Assembly: GCF_002240355.1 (NCBI RefSeq)
Contig: NZ_CP016353.1
Coordinates: 1,104,501-1,168,500 of the forward strand
Source of the DNA: Prauserella marina
GTDB lineage: Bacteria > Actinomycetota > Actinomycetes > Mycobacteriales > Pseudonocardiaceae
Reading direction: 5' to 3'
Length of the DNA: 64,000 bases
Part shown: positions 1 through 7,663 of the stretch, piece by piece
Layout of the letters: every line of letters starts with the position of its first letter
Position numbering within the stretch: the first letter of the stretch is position 1
The notes under the pieces: model-generated
The model's database searches: none
Told to the model about the DNA's origin: nothing
What the model saw: only the letters and a program-made list of their open reading frames with translations
Translations under genes and position numbers: made by a program

Positions 1-2
1 TC

Positions 3-155
3 ATCGAGGAAATGAAGCGGATCGCCGCCGATCCCTCGCTGGAACAGACCTTCCCCGATGGGCAGCGTGGTTTCGGAACGCCCACCGTCGTGTCCGACGG
101 TTCCATCGTGTCCTTCTCCGACGCCCAGTGGCTGGACAAGCTGCTGGCCAACTGA
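3..155 (+). CDS. DsbA-like thioredoxin-fold protein, C-terminal end only
   Basis: The window opens inside this gene; only the last 50 residues and a TGA stop are present. The visible part carries a GTPTVV segment, which matches the cis-proline loop (GTPT/V) of secreted DsbA-like thioredoxin-fold disulfide oxidoreductases, followed by a short strand-turn (SDGSIVSF) and a C-terminal helix (DAQWLDKLLAN). In that family the protein has one N-terminal membrane anchor and an extracytoplasmic CxxC active site; neither can be seen here. Function is inferred from the cis-Pro segment only. Confidence 0.6.
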   Translation: MEEMKRIAADPSLEQTFPDGQRGFGTPTVVSDGSIVSFSDAQWLDKLLAN

Positions 156-270
156 TGTCGTTCCCGTGGTCCCGGTCCGCCGGGGCCACGGGTGGACGTC
201 GGGCCCCCCGGGAGAGGGGCGGGGAGGTGTCGGGTACAGTAGTTGGCACGTGAGTGAGTGATCGCTCCAC

Positions 271-343
271 GGGGCTATGGCGCAGCTGGTAGCGCACCTC
301 ACTGGCAGTGAGGGGGTCAGGGGTTCGAGTCCCCTTAGCTCCA
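271..343 (+). tRNA. tRNA-Ala (GGC anticodon)
   Basis: A full cloverleaf can be folded by eye. The 7-bp acceptor stem GGGGCTA/TAGCTCC has one G-T pair, the anticodon stem is CCTCA/TGAGG around loop CTGGCAG, and the T arm is GGGGTTCGAGTCCCC-like. The central loop triplet GGC reads the alanine codon GCC. The discriminator base is A and no CCA is encoded. GC-rich hairpin repeats and truncated foreign genes follow directly, so the tRNA may have served as an integration site, though no integrase or duplicated tRNA end was found. Confidence 0.95.
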
Positions 344-363
344 CTCGTTCTTGATGCCTGCCT

Positions 364-469
364 GTTCGGCGGGCACGCCTTCCCGACCGGCGATCTTCGT
401 CATCTCTCCTGGGGGCGTAGCCCCCAGACCCCGCCCGGGGAGTTCCCCGGACCCCCGTCGTGGTGGCTG
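364..469 (+). repeat. GC-rich double-hairpin repeat, copy 1
   Basis: First of two imperfect direct copies of a roughly 100-bp element. It begins with GTTCGGCGGGCACGCCTT and contains two adjacent hairpins: TGGGGGC/GCCCCCA (410-426, 3-nt loop), then CCGGGGA/TCCCCGG a few bases later, ending in CGTCGTGGTGGC. It lies just downstream of tRNA-Ala, so it may act as a terminator or be a dispersed palindromic repeat. Copy 2 is at 520-618. Confidence 0.7.
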
Positions 470-519
470 ATTGGTTCTTATGCTGACACGTTAGGTCCAC
501 TCGATCTCGGTGTCCGAGT

Positions 520-618
520 GTTCGGCGTGCACGCCTTGCCCGATCATCGTCATGTTTCCTGGGGGCGCGGCCTCCAAGCCCCGCCCGGGGTGTTCCCCGG
601 CCCCCTGTCGTGGTGGCC
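520..618 (+). repeat. GC-rich double-hairpin repeat, copy 2
   Basis: Second copy of the element at 364-469, sharing the same order of blocks: GTTCGGCG-GCACGCCTT, a TCATCGTCAT-like segment, CCTGGGGGCG, CCCCGCCCGGGG, GTTCCCCGG, TGTCGTGGTGGC. Base changes weaken its first hairpin (GGGGGCGCGGCCTCC) but the CCGGGG/CCCCGG hairpin survives. The copies are about 156 bp apart, start to start. Confidence 0.7.
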
Positions 619-629
619 GGAGCAGAGCG

Positions 630-782
630 TGACCCCATTCGATATGGGGTCATCCCCAATTGCTCCAGCGGTATCGAGCTCAGCTGGAGCACCCATGGCC
701 GTATGGTCGGCCGCTGCGTGGCTGGCGTCTGAGTGGGAGTCGCGAGCACGACGTGCCGTTGTCCAGCGGTACCAAGCTGGAC
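630..782. repeat. Three consecutive perfect inverted repeats
   Basis: Three separate perfect hairpins occur in 150 bp. TGACCCCAT/ATGGGGTCA at 630-652 has a 5-nt loop. GCTCCAGC/GCTGGAGC spans 662-690. GTCCAGC/GCTGGAC spans 761-782. The last two share the core CCAGCGGTA and look related. No gene of known family is in this stretch. They could be regulatory, transposon-end or attachment-site remnants; nothing decides between these. Confidence 0.6.
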
Positions 783-958
783 TTGGGGGAGGTGGGTCCC
801 GCGTAAACGGCGGCGGTGAACAAAGCCACCGAGCTTGGGCTCGGGGCGGGTTCGTGCCTGACATCGTGCGGCATATCGAGGTCACGCAGGCCTCCACCAA
901 GGCGGAAGGAGAAGCCCGCACGATCGTGATCGGCAAAGATCCATGGGCGGTCGATCCG

Positions 959-1243
959 ATGACCAACGTGGTGCTCCACGCGCAATATTGGGTCCACGAG
1001 CGGCGGTGCCCACCCGTGGAAAAGGTCGCCGAGCTCGCGACGCGGGATCAGGTCGACGCATTCGTCGCTCTGCTTGCCGGGGAAGACGTCAGCGATGCGA
1101 TCTTGATCCACAGCGGCCGTCCCCGCTTCGACACCGCGATCCCCGATGACGAGCACCCGGTCCGCTTCCTGACGATGCCTGATCACTCCATGAACGTGGG
1201 CATTCACGGAGGTCGGGGCGCACTGTCCTACCACGGTCACGGT
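959..1243 (+). pseudogene. Truncated Imm1-like immunity protein gene
   Basis: Reading from ATG 959 gives about 95 residues that resemble Imm1-type immunity proteins, the antidotes to polymorphic deaminase and nuclease toxins. There is an N-terminal strand, then a helix ([18 protein letters not shown]), a strand (AILIHSGRP), and the typical [20 protein letters not shown] pattern in which a pDH-vGv...G.lsY motif is expected. The homology stops near 1,231, where a truncated ABC-transporter gene on the other strand begins, so the C-terminal third of the domain is missing. The in-frame sequence upstream (about 850-958) also reads as coding and may be the tail of a cognate toxin, but I cannot identify it. 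Assignment rests on pattern, not a search. Confidence 0.5.
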
Positions 1244-1411
1244 GTCTGCCGTCGGCAGGTCCAGCCCCAGGATCATTCGCATCGTGGTGCTCGTACCGGC
1301 CCCGTTGGGACCGAGAAATCCGGTGACCTGTCCGGGTTGGACAGTGAAACTCAGGTCGTCGACGGCACGCAGGTCACCGAACTGCTTCGTCAAACCACGC
1401 GCCTCGATCAC
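1223..1411 (-). pseudogene. ABC transporter ATP-binding protein, N-terminal fragment
   Basis: From GTG 1411 the minus strand encodes the first 63 residues of a typical drug-export ABC ATPase: [20 protein letters not shown], a GPNGAG P-loop, then MILGLD-PTA-TVTV. Homology ends abruptly at about 1,223, before the Q-loop, signature and Walker B. The Walker A lysine is changed to threonine (GPNGAGTST instead of GPNGAGKST), so even the remaining piece could not bind ATP normally. It is a dead fragment, joined tail to tail with the Imm1 remnant. Confidence 0.8.
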
Positions 1412-1576
1412 GTTGCGGTTCTCCCGATCATCTCGCCCATTTCCCTCGGAGGTTGTCGCGCCGCCAACGCTAGGCAGGGAAACCCGGGAGAACATCGGTC
1501 CGTGAACCGAGGCGCAGTGCAGTCGAATGAACGGATGGCGCTGGGTGCGCTACCGCTTTCGTCATGCGTGTTGCTA

Positions 1577-1606
1577 CGACTTTCGTCGATGCACCAACGA
1601 AAGTCG
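1577..1606. promoter_or_regulatory. 10-bp inverted repeat upstream of DUF368 gene
   Basis: CGACTTTCGT (1577-1586) and ACGAAAGTCG (1597-1606) form a perfect inverted repeat with a 10-nt spacer. A further CTTTCGTC half-like copy lies just upstream. It sits 165 bp before the DUF368 start, in the otherwise empty stretch 1,412-1,770, and could be an operator or a stem-loop in the leader. Confidence 0.45.
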
Positions 1607-1770
1607 GCGTGGGCGGTACCCGTAAGCTGGAAGTCGCGCGATGCACGCATCCGTTCGGCCGGCGCCGGTATCGGCATCCCGACCGATGTCGAGCGGGCAT
1701 CGGTGAACCTAGGTGCAGGGTAAGGCGGGGCCGCCACCGGTCCAGTAGATCGTTCTTGATGGGAGAAGCC

Positions 1771-2772
1771 GTGACGAAATCGTCCGAACGCGACCGGGCG
1801 GCGCACTCGTGGCCGAGATATGGCATCGACATCGTGCGGGGCGCGCTGATCGGTACCGTGGAAACCGTTCCGGGCGTCAGTGGCGGCACGGTCGCACTCG
1901 TGGTTCGCGTCTACGACACCGTGATCACCTCGGCCGGTCATCTGTTCTCCGGCCTCCTTCGTGCGGCGTCCGATCTCCCGCGTCGTCGCGGATGGTCACG
2001 TGCGGCCGACGAGTTCCGTGCCGTCCAATGGCGCGTTGTCGTGCCGCTGGTTTTCGGGATGCTCGCCGCGCTGCTGCTCATGGCCCGGTTCATGGAGGGA
2101 TGGGTCGAGGACTACCCCGTACAGACCCGTGCCCTGTTCTTCGGCATGGTCCTGGCTTCGCTGTGGGTGCCGTTTTCGCTGAGTACCCAGACGTCGCGGG
2201 AACCCGGTGTCAAAGCACGGTGGGGATGGCGCGACGGCGTCGTCGCGGCCGGGACTGCCGCGCTGGCCTATGTCGTGGTGAGCCTGCCGCCGGGAGAGGT
2301 CAGTGTCACGCCGCCGGTCATCGTTCTCGCGGCGGCCGTAGCGGTGTCCGCACTGGTGATACCTGGCCTGTCCGGATCGTTTCTCCTCCTGAGCATCGGC
2401 CTCTACGAGACCACCCTCTCGGCGGTCAACAACCGAGATCTCGGCTACCTTGCACTGTTCGCGCTTGGCGCGGTCATAGGGCTCGCCTCGGTCGCCAAAC
2501 TGCTGCAGTGGCTGCTGGCGCATCGTCCGCGCATCACCCTGGTGGTCCTGACCGGGTTGATGGCGGGCAGTCTCCGGGCGCTGTGGCCATGGCAGGACGA
2601 CGACCGCGCGCTGCTCGCGCCCGGCGAGCACTCCGGCACCGCGCTGGCACTGGCGCTACTCGGGCTGACGATCGTCCTCACGGTGTTGCTCGTCGAGCAC
2701 CGCATGAGGACCGCCGCCGGGCGGGAAGCGAACCCGGTGGGCCAGCCGCCGACTGGCACGCCCGGCAGGTGA
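1771..2772 (+). CDS. DUF368 membrane protein, PopT-type polyprenyl-phosphate translocase
   Basis: About 333 residues, mostly hydrophobic, with roughly eight or more membrane spans. The duplicated family signature is clear: VETVPGVSGGTVALVVRVY near the N terminus and ALVIPGLSGSFLLLSIGLYE in the second half, reflecting an inverted internal repeat. DUF368 proteins (PopT) have been shown in other bacteria to recycle undecaprenyl phosphate across the membrane for cell-wall synthesis; here the lipid would be decaprenyl or undecaprenyl phosphate. I prefer GTG 1771 because GGAGA lies 5 nt upstream; ATG 1759 is also in frame but has no ribosome site. The last 20 residues are polar and Pro/Gly-rich. 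Confidence 0.85.
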   Translation: MTKSSERDRAAHSWPRYGIDIVRGALIGTVETVPGVSGGTVALVVRVYDTVITSAGHLFSGLLRAASDLPRRRGWSRAADEFRAVQWRVVVPLVFGMLAALLLMARFMEGWVEDYPVQTRALFFGMVLASLWVPFSLSTQTSREPGVKARWGWRDGVVAAGTAALAYVVVSLPPGEVSVTPPVIVLAAAVAVSALVIPGLSGSFLLLSIGLYETTLSAVNNRDLGYLALFALGAVIGLASVAKLLQWLLAHRPRITLVVLTGLMAGSLRALWPWQDDDRALLAPGEHSGTALALALLGLTIVLTVLLVEHRMRTAAGREANPVGQPPTGTPGR

Positions 2773-2857
2773 TCCCAGACGTCGATGGCTGCCGTGTCCG
2801 CGAAGTCGACGAACATGGATGGTGATCAATTGTGGGACACATGGGCGGACATCCGGG

Positions 2858-3499
2858 ATGTCGGCGTACAGTCGCCTGGTGCGTCCATTTCACTCCGTCC
2901 CGCGCGCAGTTCGGTGCAACCGGGGCTTCGGGTGGTACTTCTGGATGACGATGGCGATCCTCGGTGTCGTGACGCTTATCGCTGTCGCCGCCCTGTGGTC
3001 GAGCGGACCGGCCGAGGCGGTGCCCGTGCTCGGGATCGGCGTCATCGCAGTGGTGATCGTCGTCGCCGTGCGAGCCTTCGTCCTGCCGAGTCTGGAGATC
3101 AACCTCACCGACGGAGTGCTACGCGCCCGTCGCCGCACGACGCGGCTCTCCGCGCTCACCGCCGTCTCGATCACCGACCACGGTAGGGCCGGCGTCTGGG
3201 CCGAGTTCGCTGGAGTCGATGGGAAGCGCGTCGCGCGGATGTCGATCTCCGGGACCCTCTTCGCGAGCCCGGACAGCGTGCAGTGGACCGCCCTGCGCTA
3301 CGCGATCCACCAGGCCGCGGGCTCGGGCGGAGCCTGGCCCGGCATGCCTGCGCCGATCCCGGATGGTCAGATATCAGCGGGAGCCGTCTTGGAGATCCTC
3401 GACGCCCAGATCTCCTGGTGCCAGGCGGGAAACAGATCTGCCTCCCGGCGCGCCCCCGCCGCGGCTCTGATCAACCGCAGAACCGCCTTCCTCTCCTAA
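2858..3499 (+). CDS. Membrane protein with PH-like cytoplasmic domain, unknown function
   Basis: About 213 residues. An N-terminal arginine-rich stretch is followed by two close membrane helices (WMTMAILGVVTLIAVAALW and VLGIGVIAVVIVVAVRAFVL), then a soluble region with alternating strands (LEINLTDGVLRARRRTTRLS, AVSITDHGRAG) typical of bacterial PH-like membrane proteins. The C-terminal part has no recognised motif. It lies 85 bp downstream of the DUF368 gene and is possibly co-transcribed. The start is uncertain: ATG 2858 and ATG 2819 are in frame and neither has a strong ribosome site. Confidence 0.65.
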   Translation: MSAYSRLVRPFHSVPRAVRCNRGFGWYFWMTMAILGVVTLIAVAALWSSGPAEAVPVLGIGVIAVVIVVAVRAFVLPSLEINLTDGVLRARRRTTRLSALTAVSITDHGRAGVWAEFAGVDGKRVARMSISGTLFASPDSVQWTALRYAIHQAAGSGGAWPGMPAPIPDGQISAGAVLEILDAQISWCQAGNRSASRRAPAAALINRRTAFLS

Positions 3500-4014
3500 T
3501 ACGTGGCGTGGAACTGTATGCACGACCCCTTTGACTACGGGTATAGGTTTGGATGGAACAATTCTCGTAAGGGTCGCAGTTTAATGCCGTCATCGCCTGG
3601 GAGAACCTGGCGCGAGCTGACCAAGCTGTACAACTTGTGTCGCGACGTCGTACATGGAAACAAGACGCCCGACTCGCGGGAGATTGTTCCGAAGCCTCAG
3701 AGGGCGTTGGAGGTGCTGTAGCTTCGTTTCGTGCCTTGTTCACAGACCGGCTGGACCTACTGGCCGACTGCAAGGATGGCGACGCGCGTAGCAATCCGGA
3801 GCACGCCTGCGCGCACAACGGCATCCAACGGCTGCGAACTGCATTGAACGGCAGCGTTTTTCCTGAGGTTTCTCAGTTCGTGCAGGTGGAAAGGTCCAGT
3901 CCACCTGACGGCAGTGAGAGTCCGCTTGGTTTCACAGTTTTCATGTTTGCGCAGTCGGGCTTTGTTTTTTGCCGAGGCGAAAACTTGTCTATTGTGGACT
4001 TCGCTGAAGTTACG
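3500..4014. other. Non-coding or decayed stretch with HEPN-like remnant
   Basis: No intact gene is visible. A plus-strand frame at about 3,590-3,720 reads WRELTKLYNLCRDVVHGN, resembling the end of an Apea-like HEPN domain (LYxLRxDIVHG), but it has no convincing start, stops at 3,721 and is not continued cleanly in another frame. Base composition is lower in GC than the neighbouring genes, as expected for decayed foreign DNA. Confidence 0.4.
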
Positions 4015-4370
4015 TCAGTGAGACCCTTTTGGCGGGCGTGCTGTCGGGTTCTCGGTGGTCCTGCGGGTCGCGCTCGGATTTTTTGCGATCTCCGTGTTGT
4101 GCCGAGGGAGGCGCGGATCAAGGGCCCGCTGGTGCGTTTCGGCGATCGCGGTGGTCTGCATGCGCCGCTGATACAGGTGTCGGGGTTCGGTGTTGCCGAA
4201 CGAATTCCCCACTGCCTGCCGGGAGACGATGAGCCCTCGGCGCGCAATTCACGCGGGGCGCTCTGCACTGTCATCGGTGCGACGCCGAAAGCCGCTGCCA
4301 GTTCGCGTCGAGACGGCAGCCGCCGGAAATGGGGACGGTAGTCGTCCCAATCCAGCTCGAAGCCCGCCAT
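4015..4370 (-). pseudogene. GntR-family regulator, frameshifted remnant
   Basis: From ATG 4370 the minus strand encodes a GntR winged-helix pattern: RLPSRRELAAAFGVAPMTVQ then RELRAEG. The expected wing continues in the next frame as GLIVSRQAVGNSF (normally GLVxSRxGxGxFV), so one G is missing from a GGG run near 4,229. The N terminus is short and the effector domain is absent; the remaining frame to 4,015 has no family pattern. The regulator is dead. Confidence 0.7.
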
Positions 4371-4789
4371 GCTAGCTCACTGACCGCATTTTGCTTGCGG
4401 GGTTACGACGTCAGCCCTGAGAGCGTGCGGTGCTGCGGGCTGGCGTCACTATCGTCAGGTTTCCGCATAGGGCTCGACGAGATGCTGCTTTCCCCGGCGG
4501 TGCAACAGGCGTGCTCTGCGCGAATGATCCTGCCGATTGGGGTAGGGAAGCCGGTACAACTACGGTCCGAGTTCGACGCCTCGGTCGACCGAGGTGAGTC
4601 GGTCGTCTCGGCGGCGTCGGGGTTCGGAGTGGATGCCTCGCTGTGAATTACAGCAGAATTCATTGTCATCAGGAAAGATGCAGAGAAGGCGCTGGAGGGG
4701 TTTATGGCGAGGGTAATCCGGATTGACTTGGTCGCTATTTGACGGAACCGAGGCTGCGCAGAGTGTCGCTCATTACGTGCACCTTCAGG
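4371..4789. other. Gap without recognisable gene
   Basis: Between the GntR remnant and the transposase remnant no reading frame has coding character on either strand, and no tRNA-like or strong terminator structure was seen. It is probably further decayed mobile DNA. Confidence 0.4.
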
Positions 4790-5060
4790 AACTGGATGCC
4801 GTAGCTGATCCGATGATCACGTTCACCAACCCGCTCGCTTTGGTCGGCAGCGACGGCCAACTGTTTACGCAGGTGAGAACCAGCTGACGGTCTCCTCCGG
4901 GGTCGCGGTCGGTGGCCGGTGCGGGCGGCGCGAACGCTGCCTCGCCCTCGTGGTGGTAGCGAGCCAGGAGCTTGGACACCCGTGGGGGCGGGCGACTTCG
5001 GCCTGGGAACGACCCTCGACAACAACAGCAGTGATTACGAGCCTGGCAGTCGATACCCCC
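4790..5060 (-). pseudogene. IS481-family transposase, N-terminal remnant
   Basis: On the minus strand, reading from about 5,056, one frame gives LVITAVVVEGRSQAEVARPH, the start of the helix-turn-helix region of IS481-type transposases. A shift to the next frame gives RVSKLLARYHHEGEAAFAPP, the continuation of that domain, and another shift gives LRKQLAVAA further on. At least two frameshifts are needed and no DDE catalytic core follows, so only the first quarter of the transposase remains. No terminal inverted repeats were found. Confidence 0.75.
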
Positions 5061-5289
5061 GCAGCCGACCCGCACGGGTTTCCTATGACCCGACATGCTC
5101 GTTTCCGATGACCGGAGACAGAGGATTCGATGTTTTGAGACCAGACACCACCGCTACCGCTGCCGATCAGGGTAGTCGTGAGTTCTCGTGGCTGCGCCGA
5201 TCGCTTTCGTCACCTGATTATGGTCACGTTTTCGTTACGGTCTTGCTCGCTCTCTTGAGGGACTGAAACTCAAACGACGATGCGTCGGC

Positions 5290-7491
5290 ATGAGAATCGC
5301 TGGGAAACGGTTGCTTGGTCGCGCGTTCGCGCTATTGGGGACCACTCTGGTAGCCGTCGGGTTGCTCACTGTGGCGCCCGCACGCGAAGCCGCTGCCGCG
5401 CCGAGTCTTCCTTCGGGTTTCGTGCTGACCGAGCAGCCGAGTGGGCAGGAGCCGTGGAATCTGACTGATTTTGCGTATCTTCCTGACGGGAATGGTCTGC
5501 TGAGCACTGGTAAGGAGGGCAGGGTCGCGTGGGTCTCCCCGGAGGGGGCGGTGAGGACGATCGCGACGTTGCCGGTGGTCGCGGAGCAGGACCTTGGCCT
5601 TGTTGGTATTGGGGTGGCGGCGGATTACGCGACGTCTCGGCAGATTTATCTGGCTCGGTCGGTGCCGAGTGGTGATGGTTATGTCATCAGGCTTGCTCGG
5701 TGGACGGTCACGGGTGGGTATCAGCCGACTGGGCTTACTGGTGAGCGGATCTTGCTTGACCTGGCGGGGGATAGCAATGTTCACGGCATCACGGGAATTG
5801 TGCCGGCTGAGGATGGCACGGTGTGGGTGTCCGTGGGTGATATCGCCGGTTATACCGAGGTTGATCCGTTGGCGTTGCGGGCGCAGAATCGTGACCTTCC
5901 GCATGGGAAGATTCTGCACATCACGGCTGATGGTCTGGGGGTGCCGGGTAACCCGTATTACGACGTGGCCCGGCCTGGTGCTACGGCGAGTAAGGTGTTC
6001 GCGTCCGGCTTTCGTAGTCCGTTCCGGTTCTCCATCGACGAGCGCACCGGTCTTCCTGTTGTTGGTGATGTTGGTTGGAATACGTGGGAAGAGGTCAACG
6101 TGGTGCGGCCGGGCGCTAATTACGGTTGGCCGTGCTGGGAGGGTAAGGACAAGACGCCTGGTTACTCGAGGCTGGCGGGCTGTGCGAATGTCGGCAACAC
6201 CGATCCGATCGCAGTGTTTCGGCATGGCAGCGGGATCGATGGTGGTAACAGTGTCACTGGTGGGATCCATTACACCGGCACTAGTTATCCCGCGGCGTAT
6301 CGGGGCGCGTATTTCTTCGGTGATTACACGCGTATGAAGTTGTGGACGTTGCGCTACGACGAGCAGGGTGAGGTGACGACGCCACCGCAGAGTCCGCCGA
6401 TGGGTACCGGCATTGGTCGTCCGGTGAAGTTCGCCGCCGCGGCGAACGGGGACATCGTGTATGCCGACATCGAGGCGGGTGTGTTGCGCAGGCTCAGTTT
6501 CGTGGAAGGTAATACGTCGCCGGTGGCCAAGGTGCTCACGTCGACTGATCCGGCGACCCGCACGGTGACCTTCGATGGTTCCGGTTCCTTCGACTTCGAT
6601 GGTGACGCGTTGACCTACGATTGGGATTTCGGTGACGGTGGCACGGCGACCGGGCAGCGGGTCAGTCATTGGTATGCCGAGGGCACGGAGCGGTTCACCG
6701 CGAGTCTGACCGTGACCGACTCTCTCGGTGCGGAGGGGACGACCGAGGTCACGGTGGTTCCGGGTAATCATTCGCCGGTGATCACGCCGAACGTGTCTGA
6801 GCAGCGGTTTGCCGTTGGTGAGCCGGTGACGGTCGCGGCGACGGCGAATGATGTCGAGGACGGCAGGCTCGACATCGAGTGGACCAGCGCCGTTGTGCAT
6901 TGTCCGGAGGAGGCGACTTGCCATTCGCATCCGGGTCCGAGTCATTCCGGTGACGGTTTCACTTATCCGTTTACCGATCATCCGGATTCGCGGATGGAGT
7001 TCACCGCGACGGCGACCGACTCCGAGGGTGTTTCGGCGAGTTACACCTATGTCGCGTGGCCGCGTGAGCACCGGGTCACCTTGACCAGCAACGTGGCTGC
7101 TTCGCTGTCGATACCCAACGAGACGGGCGGCAGTTCGGCCATGGTCACCGAAGGTGCCGTGGTGAACATCGAAGCGGCGCCGGTTGCCACCGACGGTGTC
7201 TCCACCTTCGCGAACTGGTCCAACGGCGACACCGACCCCGCGACCACGATCGTCATGGGCGGATCCGACCTGACCCTGACCGCGAACTACACCACTCCCG
7301 TCGCCCAGCGGTATGCCGCCGACACCGCACTGAGAACAACACTCGGCGCACCGCAAGGGCCTGAAGGTACCCAGAGCGGGTTGCATTACCAGGGCTATGC
7401 CAACGGCGGCGCACCGAACGGCCGCGACGGGAATATTGGAGGTGCACGGGTCGACCTACCCTCGGTACCTAACGCTCGGCGGTCACGCTAG
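5290..7491 (+). CDS. Secreted PQQ-type sugar dehydrogenase-like protein with PKD and broken LGFP tail
   Basis: The 733-residue frame starts with a Sec signal peptide (KRLLGRAFALLGTTLVAVGL, cleavage near AAAA-PS). Residues about 40-410 are a beta-propeller of the glucose/sorbosone dehydrogenase type (GLVGIGV, VSVGD, FASGFRSPFRFSID, GANYGWPCWEG). A PKD domain follows (DGSGSFDFDGDALTYDWDFG), then a second Ig-like region and a WSNGD repeat module. The C terminus begins an LGFP repeat (LGAPQGPEGTQSGLHYQGYA) that breaks at about 7,410-7,425. The next frame continues the repeat (YLTLGG, TGETKTPDGVGRFNHF) to about 7,640. LGFP repeats usually attach proteins to the cell wall, so the anchor is damaged. 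T-ending codons are noticeably common, suggesting transfer. Substrate unknown. Confidence 0.8.
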   Translation: MRIAGKRLLGRAFALLGTTLVAVGLLTVAPAREAAAAPSLPSGFVLTEQPSGQEPWNLTDFAYLPDGNGLLSTGKEGRVAWVSPEGAVRTIATLPVVAEQDLGLVGIGVAADYATSRQIYLARSVPSGDGYVIRLARWTVTGGYQPTGLTGERILLDLAGDSNVHGITGIVPAEDGTVWVSVGDIAGYTEVDPLALRAQNRDLPHGKILHITADGLGVPGNPYYDVARPGATASKVFASGFRSPFRFSIDERTGLPVVGDVGWNTWEEVNVVRPGANYGWPCWEGKDKTPGYSRLAGCANVGNTDPIAVFRHGSGIDGGNSVTGGIHYTGTSYPAAYRGAYFFGDYTRMKLWTLRYDEQGEVTTPPQSPPMGTGIGRPVKFAAAANGDIVYADIEAGVLRRLSFVEGNTSPVAKVLTSTDPATRTVTFDGSGSFDFDGDALTYDWDFGDGGTATGQRVSHWYAEGTERFTASLTVTDSLGAEGTTEVTVVPGNHSPVITPNVSEQRFAVGEPVTVAATANDVEDGRLDIEWTSAVVHCPEEATCHSHPGPSHSGDGFTYPFTDHPDSRMEFTATATDSEGVSASYTYVAWPREHRVTLTSNVAASLSIPNETGGSSAMVTEGAVVNIEAAPVATDGVSTFANWSNGDTDPATTIVMGGSDLTLTANYTTPVAQRYAADTALRTTLGAPQGPEGTQSGLHYQGYANGGAPNGRDGNIGGARVDLPSVPNARRSR

Positions 7492-7663
7492 GGGCTCGCC
7501 AATCACCGGCGAGACGAAGACGCCCGACGGTGTCGGCAGGTTCAATCACTTCGCGGATACTCCAGGGACCCTCGTCGCCTCCGTGTACGAGGACGACGCC
7601 AAGGTCGTCGCCTGTCCACGCGGCTGCGTGCAGTGTGACGCGGTGCGGCAGACCCCGCGGTGT

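Noticed and set aside
308-1723. A 471-residue plus-strand frame from 308 to 1,723
   Set aside because: Its first part runs through tRNA and hairpin repeats and its last part lies antisense to the ABC fragment. Only the piece at about 959-1,243 has family character, so the frame is not one gene.
3590-3721. Possible HEPN toxin fragment (LYNLCRDVVHGN)
   Set aside because: The R-to-H spacing is one residue shorter than the typical catalytic motif, there is no clean start or downstream continuation, and no antitoxin is adjacent.
5332-7386. A long minus-strand frame (684 codons) opposite the secreted sugar-dehydrogenase-like gene
   Set aside because: It is an antisense shadow of a high-GC gene, rich in Arg and His, without any family motif.
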